Shown piece by piece: positions 32,527 through 40,808 of a DNA stretch of 64,000 bases. The stretch is from contig CAXXIB010000004.1 of assembly GCA_963675925.2 (NCBI GenBank), positions 806,001 through 870,000 of the forward strand, in the 5' to 3' direction. Within the stretch, counting starts at the first letter, position 1, and the number at the start of each line of letters is the position of its first letter. This DNA is from CAXXOK01 sp963675925. Its GTDB lineage: Bacteria > Bacillota > Clostridia > Christensenellales > Aristaeellaceae. The notes under the pieces were generated by a model. It searched no databases. It was not told the origin of the DNA and saw only the letters and a list, made by a program, of their open reading frames with translations. Made by a program: the position numbers and the translations under genes.

Positions 32527-33720
32527 ATGCAACAAGCACAAAAAAAGAGGAAATTCGAGTTTAACAGCCGGCAGTACGGCATGATCATTGCCCTGGTGGC
32601 GATCATCATTCTGTTCCAGTTCCTCACCAAGGGGATTTTGTTAAAGCCGCTTAACGTAGCCAACCTGATTATGCAAAACAGCTACATTCTGGTGCTGGCC
32701 ATCGGGATGCTGCTGGTTATCCTGACCGGGAACATCGATTTATCGGTCGGGTCCGTCGCCGCGTTTATCGGGGCGACAAGCGCCGTGTTCATTATGGACT
32801 GGAACATTCCGCCGGTCGTGGTGCTGTTCATGTCGCTGATCCTGGGCGGATTGATCGGCGCATGGCAGGGGTTTTGGATTTCGTATGTCCGCATCCCGGC
32901 GTTCATTGTAACCCTGGCCGGACAGCTGATCTTCCGTGGACTAACCATGGTTATCCTCAAAGGGCAAACCAAAGCGCCGTTTCCGGATGTGTTTACCTCC
33001 ATCTCCGCGGGCTTTGTGCCGGACTATATCACGAATCTGACCGGTCCCATCAACCTGTTTGGAAAACAGCTGCACCTATTGACCCTGATCGTGGGGCTGC
33101 TGCTGAGCATCGTGTTCATCATCGGCGAGCTGCGCAAGCGGCGCGAAATGAAACACTATGGCTTTGCGGTGTCCTCCAAGATTGTCCTCGCGGTGAAAAT
33201 CGCGATCATGGTGGTCGTCATCAACATCTTTGCCTACTGGCTGAACCAATACCGGGGCATGCCGACGGTGCTGGTGCTGCTGGGTGTATTGATTATGATT
33301 TACTCCTTCGTAACCAGTAAAACGACCATCGGGCGGCATATCTATGCGTTTGGTGGCAACGCCAAGGCGGCAGCGCTGTCGGGCATCAATACCAAGCGGG
33401 TGTTTTTCTGGGTGTATGTGAACATGGGCGTGCTGGCGGCGATTGCAGGCATCGTGTTTGCGGGCCGACTGAGCGCGGCAACGCCAAAGGCCGGTGTCAA
33501 CTTCGAGCTGGATGCCATCGCCAGTTGCTACATCGGCGGCGCGTCGGCCAGCGGCGGTATCGGCACGGTCATCGGCTGTATCGTTGGTGGTTTGATCATG
33601 GGCGTACTCAACAACGGTATGTCCATCATGGGGATCTCGATTGACTGGCAGCAGGCCATTAAAGGCTTTGTTCTGCTGATGGCCGTTGTGTTTGACGTGG
33701 TCAACAAAAAGAACAAATAA
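32527..33720 (+). CDS. mmsB: Multiple-monosaccharide ABC transporter permease (MmsB/GguB)
   Basis: 397 aa, about 9-10 membrane helices. Typical AraH/GguB features: AIGMLLVILTGNIDLSVGSV, IPAFIVTLAGQLIFRGLTMV, and HIYAFGGNAKAAALSGINTK as the ATPase-contact loop. It is longer than simple RbsC because of the loop at about 150-250, as expected for GguB. Starts 4 bases after mmsA. Followed by a strong terminator. Confidence 0.94.
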   Translation: MQQAQKKRKFEFNSRQYGMIIALVAIIILFQFLTKGILLKPLNVANLIMQNSYILVLAIGMLLVILTGNIDLSVGSVAAFIGATSAVFIMDWNIPPVVVLFMSLILGGLIGAWQGFWISYVRIPAFIVTLAGQLIFRGLTMVILKGQTKAPFPDVFTSISAGFVPDYITNLTGPINLFGKQLHLLTLIVGLLLSIVFIIGELRKRREMKHYGFAVSSKIVLAVKIAIMVVVINIFAYWLNQYRGMPTVLVLLGVLIMIYSFVTSKTTIGRHIYAFGGNAKAAALSGINTKRVFFWVYVNMGVLAAIAGIVFAGRLSAATPKAGVNFELDAIASCYIGGASASGGIGTVIGCIVGGLIMGVLNNGMSIMGISIDWQQAIKGFVLLMAVVFDVVNKKNK

Positions 33721-33731
33721 TCAGAAATCAA

Positions 33732-33771
33732 AAAGCACCCCGGTCTGCATGAGCAGGCCGGGGTGCTTTCC
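33732..33771 (+). terminator. Terminator of the sugar transporter operon
   Basis: AAAGCACCCCGG (33732-33743) pairs with CCGGGGTGCTTT (33758-33769); the inner CTGC/GCAG extends the stem. Confidence 0.9.
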
Positions 33772-33847
33772 TGTAGGTATGGATTGTCGCGGTTTAGCAG
33801 ACTATGCTACAATGAGCCATACTGTACCAGCGGAAAGGACGACCGTC

Positions 33848-34201
33848 ATGACCTGCATCACCGTAAGTGGCGTGCCCATCGCCATACTCGACACCGCCGA
33901 TACCCTGCACACCGAGCAGGACGCGCTGGATCGGATTGCTGATATCGGGTATACCCATCAGGCCGACCGCGCGATGGTTCCGGCCGAAGCGCTGGACCCT
34001 GCCTTTTTCCAGCTGCGCAGCGGCTTGGCGGGGGCGATCCTGCAAAAATTCGTCAACTACGGCGTGCGGATTGCCATTGTCGGCGATTTCTCGGCGCATG
34101 AAAGCAAAGCCCTGCAGCAGTTCATCGCCGAATCCAACCAGGGCAAGCAGGTCAACTTCGTGGCAACGCAAGCGGAAGCGATAGCAAAGCTCACCGACTG
34201 A
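33848..34201 (+). CDS. DUF4180 domain protein
   Basis: 117 aa from ATG 33848 (GGAAAGGA upstream). The promoter is TTGTCG (33784-33789), 18 bases, TACAAT (33808-33813). The pattern GVPIAILDTADTLHTEQDAL, DPAFFQLRSGLAGAILQKFV and NYGVRIAIVGDFSAHESKAL, ending IAESNQGKQVNFV, matches the DUF4180 family as I know it. Small cytoplasmic protein, function unknown. A longer in-frame reading from 33686 runs through the preceding terminator and is rejected. Confidence 0.85.
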   Translation: MTCITVSGVPIAILDTADTLHTEQDALDRIADIGYTHQADRAMVPAEALDPAFFQLRSGLAGAILQKFVNYGVRIAIVGDFSAHESKALQQFIAESNQGKQVNFVATQAEAIAKLTD

Positions 34202-34270
34202 ACCCATCCCAGCGGACAACAGCATAGGGCCCCAAGGCAAGTGTGACCGACCCAGACGGAGCATAGTAGC

Positions 34271-34747
34271 ATGAATATCAGACGGTTTCGGCCTGCCGAT
34301 GCCGATGCAGTGGCCAAGCTCATTATTCGCAACCTGCGCGAGGTGAATAGCCGGGATTATCCGGCGGCGTATATTGAGGCCAATATCCATTCCCACGACC
34401 GGGATATGATTGTGCAGCGCAGTCGGCAAGTGCATATGTATGTCTCCTGCGAGGGCGATACGGTGCTGGGCTGTGGCGCAATTCAAGGCTATTACGGCAG
34501 CAAGACCGAAAGCGTATTGCTGACCATTTATGTTCTGCCGGACTGGCATGGACGGGGTATCGGAAGAGCCATCATGCAAGCGCTGGAGGCAGACGAATAC
34601 GCCAAGCGCGCAACCCGTATTGAGATTCCCGCGTCCATTACCGCCTGCGACTTTTACCGCAAACTGGGCTACGCCTACAAGGGCGGCGTGCGCCGGGTGG
34701 ATGAGGACGGGTGTATCCGGCTGGAGAAGTTTCGGGATATAAAGTAA
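34271..34747 (+). CDS. GNAT-family N-acetyltransferase
   Basis: 158 aa. NIRRFRPADADAVAKLIIRN start, central YVLPDWHGRGIGRAIMQALE (acetyl-CoA loop R/Q-x-x-G-x-G/A), then RIEIPASITACDFYRKLGYA, which closes the fold. Acceptor substrate unknown. Lies 69 bases after the DUF4180 gene, possibly co-transcribed. Confidence 0.9.
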   Translation: MNIRRFRPADADAVAKLIIRNLREVNSRDYPAAYIEANIHSHDRDMIVQRSRQVHMYVSCEGDTVLGCGAIQGYYGSKTESVLLTIYVLPDWHGRGIGRAIMQALEADEYAKRATRIEIPASITACDFYRKLGYAYKGGVRRVDEDGCIRLEKFRDIK

Positions 34748-34779
34748 CGCAAACGCTGCTGAAAACCACTGAAATTCAA

Positions 34780-34810
34780 AAAAGACCGTGCAATCGTGGC
34801 ACGGTCTTTT
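34780..34810. terminator. Bidirectional terminator between GNAT and MATE genes
   Basis: AAAAGACCGTGC (34780-34791), 7-base loop, GCACGGTCTTTT (34799-34810). Confidence 0.9.
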
Positions 34811-34825
34811 GGAATCGTCTGGCGA

Positions 34826-36220
34826 TTAGTTCACGGCGCACTCCGGCAGCGGCATATCCTGCTTGGGCACTTTGCGCAGCACCAAAATATAACACACAAT
34901 CAAAATCGCCAGCGTGGTTGCCCAGGAGATGGGATAGCCGATGTACAGCGTTTCCAGCGTACGGTCGGCGGCAAAGGCCGTGTACATCCACCCGATGCGG
35001 ATGCCGGAAATGCCCGTGACCGATACGACCATCGGCAGCATACCACGGCCCATGCCCCGCAATTGGGAAGCGAAGGTCTGCATAATGCCAAAGATGAAAT
35101 ACAGCGGAAAAGTGATGCCCATCCGCAGTGCCGCAAAATGCAGCACCTCCGGCGTGTTGTTGTACAGCGAGGCCAGTGGTTTGGCGTATGCCGCCATCAG
35201 GTTGGACAGCGCACCGCCCGTAATGCTGACCAGCACAATGGTAATCAGCGGCGACATGCGCACCCGGTGATACTGGTGCGCACCCATGTTCTGGCTGGTG
35301 AAGGTCATCCCGGCTTGGGTGATGGACTGCATGGTGACATACACCAGTCCCATCAGGTTCACGGCAATGGCGTTGCCCGCCACCACCATCGACCCAAAGG
35401 AGTTGATTGCGGATTGTATCATCACATTGCTGATGCCAAACATCGCGCCTTCCAGCCCGGCCGGCAGGCCGATGCGGGCGATGGCTTTGAGCATGCTTGC
35501 TTTAATGGTCAGTTTTTTAAGAATAATGCGAATCGCGCCTTCGGTGTGGGTCAGTACGCGTAAAATCAGGTAGGCGGATAAGATGTTGGATAGTACCGTG
35601 CCCCAGGCCACGCCGGCCACACCCATGTGGAAACCGATGACAAACAGCAAGTTCAGCGACACATTCAAAAGTCCTGACAGCGTCAGGATATACAAGGGGC
35701 GTTTGGTATCGCCCACTGCGCGCAGGATGGCCGAGCCGAACACGTTGATAAACGAAAACGGAATGCCAAGGAAAAACAGCCGCATATACAGCGTTGCCTG
35801 GTCCAGCACATCGCCCGGCACGCCCATGGCCATGAGTATGGGCTTGGCCAGCACAAAGCCGACGACTGCCATAAATACCCCGGCGATCGCCGCTACGGTG
35901 ATGGCTGTGTGCGCCGCGTCGCTGACGGCTTTCAGGTTGCCTTCGCCGTAGTACTTGGCCAGCACGATGCTTGCCCCGACCGAAAGTCCGACAAACAATG
36001 TAATCAGCAAATTGATCAGTGAGCCGGTACTGCCCACAGCCGCCAGCGCTTCCTTGCCGGCAAACTGCCCGACCACAATGGTATCTACCGTGTTATATAG
36101 GAGCTGCAATATGCCCGTGAGGGCAACGGTCAGCGAAAACCGCAGCAAATGGCGCGGAATGGACCCCACGGTCATGTCAACTTCGTACTTGCTCTTTTGG
36201 CAACTTTCATCTTTACTCAT
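34826..36220 (-). CDS. MATE-family multidrug/toxin exporter
   Basis: 464 aa from ATG 36220, about 12 membrane helices in two similar halves. MATE landmarks: LLYNTVDTIVVGQFAGKEAL, SVGASIVLAKYYGEGN, and in the second half NLMGLVYVTMQSITQAGMTF followed by SQNMGAHQYHR. Exports drugs or metabolites by sodium or proton antiport. The -10 hexamer lies only 10 bases before this ATG, so the mRNA would be essentially leaderless; the ATG at 36175 (MTVGSIPRHLL) is an alternative but also lacks a ribosome site. Confidence 0.92.
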   Translation of the reverse strand: MSKDESCQKSKYEVDMTVGSIPRHLLRFSLTVALTGILQLLYNTVDTIVVGQFAGKEALAAVGSTGSLINLLITLFVGLSVGASIVLAKYYGEGNLKAVSDAAHTAITVAAIAGVFMAVVGFVLAKPILMAMGVPGDVLDQATLYMRLFFLGIPFSFINVFGSAILRAVGDTKRPLYILTLSGLLNVSLNLLFVIGFHMGVAGVAWGTVLSNILSAYLILRVLTHTEGAIRIILKKLTIKASMLKAIARIGLPAGLEGAMFGISNVMIQSAINSFGSMVVAGNAIAVNLMGLVYVTMQSITQAGMTFTSQNMGAHQYHRVRMSPLITIVLVSITGGALSNLMAAYAKPLASLYNNTPEVLHFAALRMGITFPLYFIFGIMQTFASQLRGMGRGMLPMVVSVTGISGIRIGWMYTAFAADRTLETLYIGYPISWATTLAILIVCYILVLRKVPKQDMPLPECAVN

Positions 36221-36230
36221 ACAGTCCAGT

Positions 36231-36239
36231 ATTATAGCA
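36231..36239 (-). promoter_or_regulatory. Extended -10 promoter of the MATE gene (near-leaderless)
   Basis: TGCTATAAT on the minus strand, an extended -10 element, with the start codon 10 bases downstream. No good -35 is visible. Confidence 0.55.
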
Positions 36240-36399
36240 CGAAATCGAAAAACAGGGGTTTCCTGTGTAGATTTTTGCAAAACCGGGTATGTACACCAGG
36301 ACGGCGGCGGATCTACAGCCATCCAGGCAGGAAATCTTTAGCTGCTGGCGAAGACCTCGTATGCATACACACTCCATGTAAGACGGAAAGGAACACAGC

Positions 36400-37752
36400 A
36401 TGAACACAAACGGAAACATCTCCAATGAATTTTTAACCAAAGCCGAACAGGCCTATAGCCATAACCCCTCCAGGATTGTCGCCGGGAGCGTGATTCAAAA
36501 CGGAATCGATGCCGCGGCGCGAAACCAGCAATCCCTGGTGCAGATGCAGCAGGTTTTCTCTGATGAAATCGACACGCTGGACATTACCAACCAGAAGAAA
36601 AGCGGCCGCTGCTGGATCTTCGCGGGCATGAACGTGCTGCGCTATCACATGAATAAAACGCTGGGTTTCAAAGACAAAAACTTTGAGCTCTCCCAGCCCT
36701 ATTTGATGTTCTTTGACAAGCTGGAAAAGGCCAATTATTTTCTGGAAAGCGTCATCGAAACCGCAGGCGAAGCAAAGGACAGCCGCATGGTGATGTGGCA
36801 GTTTCAAAGCCTGATGAACGATGGCGGCCAGTGGGATATGCTGGTCAACCTGATGAAGAAATACGGCGTCGTGCCCAAGTCCGCCATGCCGGAGTCCTAC
36901 CACTCCAGCAACTCGGCCAGCATGAACACCATTTTAATCAATAAACTACGCAAAGACGGCGTTACCCTGCGCCGCCTGGCAGCCAAGGGCGCAACGGAAA
37001 CTGACCTGCGCGATGCGAAAGATGAAATGATCACCGAAATTTACGGCATGCTTCGCACTTTCTTAGGTACGCCGCCCCAGACCTTCGATTTTGCCTATCG
37101 CGACAAGGATAACGCCTATCATCGCGACCTGAACATGACCCCGCTTGCGTTCTTCCAAAAATACGTAGGCGAGGATTTTATCGACGATTTTGTCAGCGTC
37201 ATCAACGCCCCGACGGACGATAAACCCTACGGCAAAACCTATACCGTAAAATACCTTGGCAATGTGGTGGGCGGCAAGCCCGTGGTGTACTTAAACCTGC
37301 AAGCCGAGCAGCTGGCCGACATGGCAAAGCAGCAGGTGCAGGCCGGGTCGCCGGTGTGGTTCGGCTGCGATGTGGCCAAGCTGTACGACCGGGATGCGGG
37401 CATTATGGACACGGGCCTGTATGATTACAATACAGTGCTAGGCACCGACCTGACCATGACCAAGGCCGATATGCTGGACTACGGCCAAACCGTACTCACC
37501 CACGCCATGACGCTGATGGCCGTGGATGTGCGCGAAGGGAATATCACCAAATGGAAGGTAGAAAACAGCTGGGGCGATGAAGTGGGCGAAAAAGGCTTCT
37601 TCGTCATGAGCCAGGACTGGTTCAACAACTACACCCACCAGGTGGTCGTGCGCAAACAGTACCTCACGCCTGAGCAACTGAAAGCCCTCGAAGCACAGCC
37701 TATCGAACTCAAACCCTGGGACCCGATTGGATCGCTGGCGGTGAGCAGGTAA
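36400..37752 (+). CDS. pepC: Aminopeptidase C (bleomycin hydrolase, peptidase C1B)
   Basis: 450 aa, usual family length. Catalytic Cys71 in QKKSGRCWIFAGMNVLRYHM; catalytic His in TVLTHAMTLMAVDV; Asn in WKVENSWGDEVGEKGF. The C-terminal arm, which reaches into the active site in this hexameric cytoplasmic enzyme, is PWDPIGSLAVSR. GGAAAGGA precedes the ATG. Cleaves N-terminal amino acids from peptides; fits with the three M42 aminopeptidases nearby. Confidence 0.95.
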   Translation: MNTNGNISNEFLTKAEQAYSHNPSRIVAGSVIQNGIDAAARNQQSLVQMQQVFSDEIDTLDITNQKKSGRCWIFAGMNVLRYHMNKTLGFKDKNFELSQPYLMFFDKLEKANYFLESVIETAGEAKDSRMVMWQFQSLMNDGGQWDMLVNLMKKYGVVPKSAMPESYHSSNSASMNTILINKLRKDGVTLRRLAAKGATETDLRDAKDEMITEIYGMLRTFLGTPPQTFDFAYRDKDNAYHRDLNMTPLAFFQKYVGEDFIDDFVSVINAPTDDKPYGKTYTVKYLGNVVGGKPVVYLNLQAEQLADMAKQQVQAGSPVWFGCDVAKLYDRDAGIMDTGLYDYNTVLGTDLTMTKADMLDYGQTVLTHAMTLMAVDVREGNITKWKVENSWGDEVGEKGFFVMSQDWFNNYTHQVVVRKQYLTPEQLKALEAQPIELKPWDPIGSLAVSR

Positions 37753-37771
37753 ACACTGAACAAATACCCTG

Positions 37772-37966
37772 CACGCTGCCGGTCGCCTTTCCACCATCTT
37801 ACGCCTGCGGGATCCCCGATATTATATTTTGCGGCCTCGCCTTTTCTGTGTTCAGGCGAGGCCGCGCGCTTTATTCACTTCGTGAATTTCGGACGTTAGT
37901 CGGGCTTACACTCCCATATCACGGTCCGCAGACTCAACCTGATGAAAGTGCGTTGTTTCATCACGT
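37772..37966. repeat. Extragenic element related to the one at 53381, bordering an AT-rich island
   Basis: CCTTTCCACCATCTTACGCC (37786 on) resembles CCTTTCCGCCATCTTGGGCC at 53403, and CAACCTGATGAAA (37935 on) resembles CAACCTGACGAAA at 53470. The latter part contains the perfect inverted repeat TGATGAAA-8-TTTCATCA (37940-37963). ATTCAC-ttc-GTGAAT (37873-37887) is another small palindrome. The sequence turns AT-rich directly afterwards. Confidence 0.4.
37831..37870 (+). terminator. Terminator after pepC
   Basis: GCGGCCTCGCC (37831-37841) pairs with GGCGAGGCCGC (37855-37865), followed by GCGCTTTATT. Confidence 0.75.
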
Positions 37967-38080
37967 TGTCCATACTCATTTCGATGTAAAATAACACACT
38001 TAAGCAATGAGAGCGATAGTATAGGAGTATCTGGACTTATTTTAGTCTTAAGCTGTGACTGCTTCTTACAATTAAAAAAC

Positions 38081-38108
38081 TTGACAAATAGTGCGTCTTT
38101 GCTAAAAT
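38081..38108 (+). promoter_or_regulatory. Promoter of the membrane GAF-like gene
   Basis: TTGACA (38081-38086), 16 bases, TAAAAT (38103-38108). Confidence 0.65.
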
Positions 38109-38124
38109 AATATCATCATAAAAA

Positions 38125-39051
38125 ATGTATAATAGACGAGAGGGAAAGATAAATAAAGTGGAACGACTAGAAAAATGGATTAATAAACCAATTCCAAAAA
38201 ACCTATTACTCACCTTTATCCCCGCGCTGCTTACTTTTTTTATTGCGTGGTATTTTTCTCCATTTTCCAAAGGTGTCAGCACATTGCTTATCATCGCGAT
38301 ATTAGCGATACTTACCATTCAGGGGATTTGTATTTTACACTATACAAGGGTTGAAGTGAATAAAAATCGGGCAATGGATGAACTAAGGAGACAAAACACG
38401 GCATTTAGAAAAGCAGATAGAATCATTCGCTCTCTTTTTCAAACAGATGCTCATATTTTAACTGAAGTTGCAAGTGATATTGTGGAAAAGGGAACGGTAA
38501 ATCTAGCACCTGTATCAATAAGCACATGTTGTGGAGATTTGTGCAAAGCTATTTATGATGTTGTTTCAAGTTTTGATGCAAGTTCCAATTTAGAAGTAAC
38601 ATATGTCGCAAGAATTGACGATGATCATATTATGACAATAGGGTATTACAATACCACTAACGAGTACCCAACTGTTTTTGAAAAAAAAAGGAAAATTGAT
38701 GAGACAAAAGCGTTTTTTGATGCTCAACAGTTTAGGCATAATGGTGACATGGGAATACAAGCCCTTAGTGAAGAAGCGCTGCATTCACGATTTGTAAGTT
38801 CCCTTGGGGAAAACAAGTACGATAAGTATAAACAATATATATCTGCCCCGGTTTTATGTGCCAAAAACAAAATGATAGGTCTAATTCAAGTGGTTGCTAA
38901 CAATGATAGCAGACTAGCTTTGGATGATGATCAACTTAGAAACATTGCAGATACGTATTTGAATACATTTGCAAATTTAATACTGTTAAAAAGTAAGACC
39001 GAGAAGGTGATATCAGCAACACCTCAAAACATCCCTGCTTTAAAGGGATAA
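38125..39051 (+). CDS. AT-rich membrane protein with C-terminal GAF-like domain
   Basis: 308 aa from ATG 38125; GTG 38158 is an alternative start, because the transcript would begin near 38115 and only the later start has a purine-rich site (GAGGGAAAG). Two adjacent membrane helices (about 25-43 and 48-70), a charged helical linker to about 100, then a cytoplasmic domain (about 110-295). Its end, YISAPVLCAKNKMIGLIQVV, DDDQLRNIADTYLNTFANLI, is GAF-like. A signal-sensing role is inferred; no catalytic domain is visible. Base composition differs strongly from its neighbours, suggesting transfer. Forms a two-gene unit with the next gene. Confidence 0.6.
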   Translation: MYNRREGKINKVERLEKWINKPIPKNLLLTFIPALLTFFIAWYFSPFSKGVSTLLIIAILAILTIQGICILHYTRVEVNKNRAMDELRRQNTAFRKADRIIRSLFQTDAHILTEVASDIVEKGTVNLAPVSISTCCGDLCKAIYDVVSSFDASSNLEVTYVARIDDDHIMTIGYYNTTNEYPTVFEKKRKIDETKAFFDAQQFRHNGDMGIQALSEEALHSRFVSSLGENKYDKYKQYISAPVLCAKNKMIGLIQVVANNDSRLALDDDQLRNIADTYLNTFANLILLKSKTEKVISATPQNIPALKG

Positions 39052-39093
39052 AGTTATAAGGGAAACACACGTTCGATTAGTGGAGGATATAGT

Positions 39094-39333
39094 ATGGCAA
39101 GAAGAAGTCTAAAACAAAGACTAGCGGTTCAACGTAAACAAAGAAAAAGACGATCCCACTATATAGATGTTTCGAACAAAGCATATATTGAGTTTAAGAA
39201 AGCAGACGATATAGTTTGTCCGATTTACTTATATGATATTAAAGAGTGTTCTTATAACGAACCTGTTGAAAGATTGCTGAATAGAAGTGCATATACTATC
39301 TTCAAGGAGAAGCTTTTAGCAAATAAGAGATAG
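39094..39333 (+). CDS. Small basic protein, partner of the GAF-like membrane protein
   Basis: 79 aa, strongly basic at the N-terminus (RRSLKQRLAVQRKQRKRRS), followed by a more mixed region with YIEFKKADDIVCPIYLYD. GGAGG precedes the ATG, 42 bases after the GAF-like gene. The basic part could bind nucleic acid. I recognise no family. Confidence 0.5.
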   Translation: MARRSLKQRLAVQRKQRKRRSHYIDVSNKAYIEFKKADDIVCPIYLYDIKECSYNEPVERLLNRSAYTIFKEKLLANKR

Positions 39334-39423
39334 CATCTTGTAGTTCAATGAATTCCAATCAACTAATATATTTTTTGGTGGAGTAGAGGATAATCTTTAT
39401 CTTGAAGCGACAAAGCTGATAGC

Positions 39424-39452
39424 TTGACATCCCCACCCCTGTTTGCTATGCT
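39424..39452 (+). promoter_or_regulatory. Promoter of the methionine operon leader
   Basis: TTGACA (39424-39429), exactly 17 bases, TATGCT (39447-39452). Places the transcript start near 39459, about 345 bases before metA. Confidence 0.7.
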
Positions 39453-39488
39453 GTATTCAATCTTCACGGCGTAAAGGAGGCGGATCTG

Positions 39489-39554
39489 ATGGATTGTATG
39501 ATGATGCGAATGCCCCGTCAGATGGTTTGCTGCCCCGAAATAGGTCGTGGTTGA
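39489..39554 (+). CDS. Methionine/cysteine-rich leader peptide of the met operon
   Basis: 21 codons, too short for ordinary gene calling. AAAGGAGG (39473-39480) lies 8 bases before the ATG, among the best ribosome sites in the window. The peptide begins MDCMMMRMPRQM and continues V, C, C, P, E, I, G, R, G, then TGA. Six of 21 residues are Met (three consecutive at 39498-39506) and three are Cys. The stop overlaps GGTTGAG (39549-39555), which can pair with CTCAACC (39582-39588). That pairing excludes the hairpin AACCCTTCCC/GGGAAGGGTT (39585-39610). Stalling at Met codons would thus favour the first helix and readthrough. Peptide and pairing are read directly; attenuation is inference. Confidence 0.7.
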   Translation: MDCMMMRMPRQMVCCPEIGRG

Positions 39555-39614
39555 GCGGCGTTTTGCCGTATACAGGTAATACTCAACCCTTCCCTTACGG
39601 GGGAAGGGTTTCTT
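39549..39614 (+). promoter_or_regulatory. Competing helices of a candidate transcription attenuator
   Basis: Antiterminator-like helix GGTTGAG (39549-39555) with CTCAACC (39582-39588), enclosing a small CGGC/GCCG hairpin. Terminator-like hairpin AACCCTTCCC (39585-39594) with GGGAAGGGTT (39601-39610), followed by a short TTCTT. The two share bases 39585-39588 and cannot form together. Confidence 0.6.
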
Positions 39615-39623
39615 GTGCAATCA

Positions 39624-39731
39624 ATACCCCGCCTGCAGGGTCGGCTGCGCGCCGCCGCTGCGGGGTATGGGGGACAAACGAGAACACCCAACCTCCGGCG
39701 AAGCAGGCAGCATCGCACCGGGGGCTTTTTT
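39624..39731 (+). terminator. Second hairpin and strong terminator in the met leader
   Basis: ATACCCCGC (39624-39632) pairs with GCGGGGTAT (39660-39668). CCTCCGG (39692-39698) pairs with CCGGGGG (39718-39724), followed by C and six T. This is the best terminator before metA and may be the actual attenuation point. A weak promoter-like TATAAT (39777-39782) follows, so metA could also have a basal start there. Confidence 0.6.
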
Positions 39732-39804
39732 ACCGGAATTTTCCCGTGAAACGGCCAATAGTCTAACCATTTACGGTATAATAACACTTGAAGGAGAATG
39801 CACT

Positions 39805-40743
39805 ATGCCAGTTAAAATCCCAGACGCCCTGCCGGCGACCAAAACCCTGGCGGACGAGAATATATTCGTGATGACCGAGAAGCGGTCAACCATGCAGGAC
39901 ATCCGCCCGCTTCGAATCGCTATTTTGAACCTGATGCCCACCAAGGAAAAAACCGAAACCCAGCTGCTGCGCATGATATCCAACTCACCGTTGCAGGTGG
40001 AAATCACGCTGCTGCGCACAGGCAGCTATGAAAGCAAGCACGTATCCGCCGATTACTTAAACGCCTTTTACCGCACCTTTACCGATGTAAAGGATGAGGT
40101 ATTTGACGGCGTGATCATCACCGGCGCGCCGGTGGAGCAGCTGGACTTTCAGGATGTGCAGTACTGGGATGAACTGACCGATATTATGCGCTGGGCAGAC
40201 GAGCGGGCTTTTTCCACGCTGTTCATTTGCTGGGCGGCGCAGGCGGGCCTGTACTTCCACTACGGCATTGAAAAAAAGCCCCTGCCCAAAAAGCTGTTTG
40301 GTGTGTTTGATACTGCCATCACCGATGTGCACGATAAGCTGGTTTGCGGGATGGACGATACCTTTACCGTGCCCATGAGCCGCCATACCGAGCTGGATGA
40401 AGCCGCCATCGGCAAAAACCGCGATCTGATCGTGCTCGCCTGGTCGGAAAAAACTGGGTCGGCCGTGGTGCGCAGCTGCGATGGCCGCCGGGTGTTTGCT
40501 ACCGGGCATTCGGAGTACGACCGCGATTCCCTGGCCACGGAATACTTCCGCGACAAGAGCAATGGGCTGGATATCGATCTGCCGGAGAACTACTTCCCCG
40601 GCGATAACCCCAACATGCAGCCGCGCATGACCTGGCACGCCCATGCCAGCCTGTTGTTCATCAACTGGCTGAACTACTTTGTCTATCAGGAGACGCCCTA
40701 CGACCTGCGCGAAGGCTTGCTGCATACGCCGCAGAGCAAGTAA
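39805..40743 (+). CDS. metAA: Homoserine O-acetyltransferase (MetA family, acetyl-CoA type)
   Basis: 312 aa from ATG 39805 (AAGGAG 8 bases upstream; a longer frame crosses the leader terminator and is rejected). Activates homoserine for methionine synthesis. Catalytic Cys142 (FICWAAQAGLY), His235 and Glu237 (ATGHSEYDR) and Lys47 (LMPTKEKTE) are all in canonical numbering. Residue 111 is Glu (GAPVEQLDF), the determinant for acetyl-CoA rather than succinyl-CoA (Gly) in this family. First enzyme gene of metA-metF-metH. Confidence 0.93.
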   Translation: MPVKIPDALPATKTLADENIFVMTEKRSTMQDIRPLRIAILNLMPTKEKTETQLLRMISNSPLQVEITLLRTGSYESKHVSADYLNAFYRTFTDVKDEVFDGVIITGAPVEQLDFQDVQYWDELTDIMRWADERAFSTLFICWAAQAGLYFHYGIEKKPLPKKLFGVFDTAITDVHDKLVCGMDDTFTVPMSRHTELDEAAIGKNRDLIVLAWSEKTGSAVVRSCDGRRVFATGHSEYDRDSLATEYFRDKSNGLDIDLPENYFPGDNPNMQPRMTWHAHASLLFINWLNYFVYQETPYDLREGLLHTPQSK

Positions 40744-40808
40744 AACCCGCAGGCGACTGAAAAACATAGCATGTCTGATTTGAACTCCCGAGCATAGAGG
40801 AGAACGCC

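Noticed and set aside
39613..39804. Upstream in-frame extension of metA
   Set aside because: It would run through two hairpins including a strong terminator, and MetA residue numbering (Glu111, Cys142, His235) is canonical from ATG 39805.
39334..39804. S-box (SAM-I) or T-box riboswitch for the met operon
   Set aside because: I looked for the conserved SAM-I core and the T-box TGGNACC element and found neither; a covariance-model search would be decisive.
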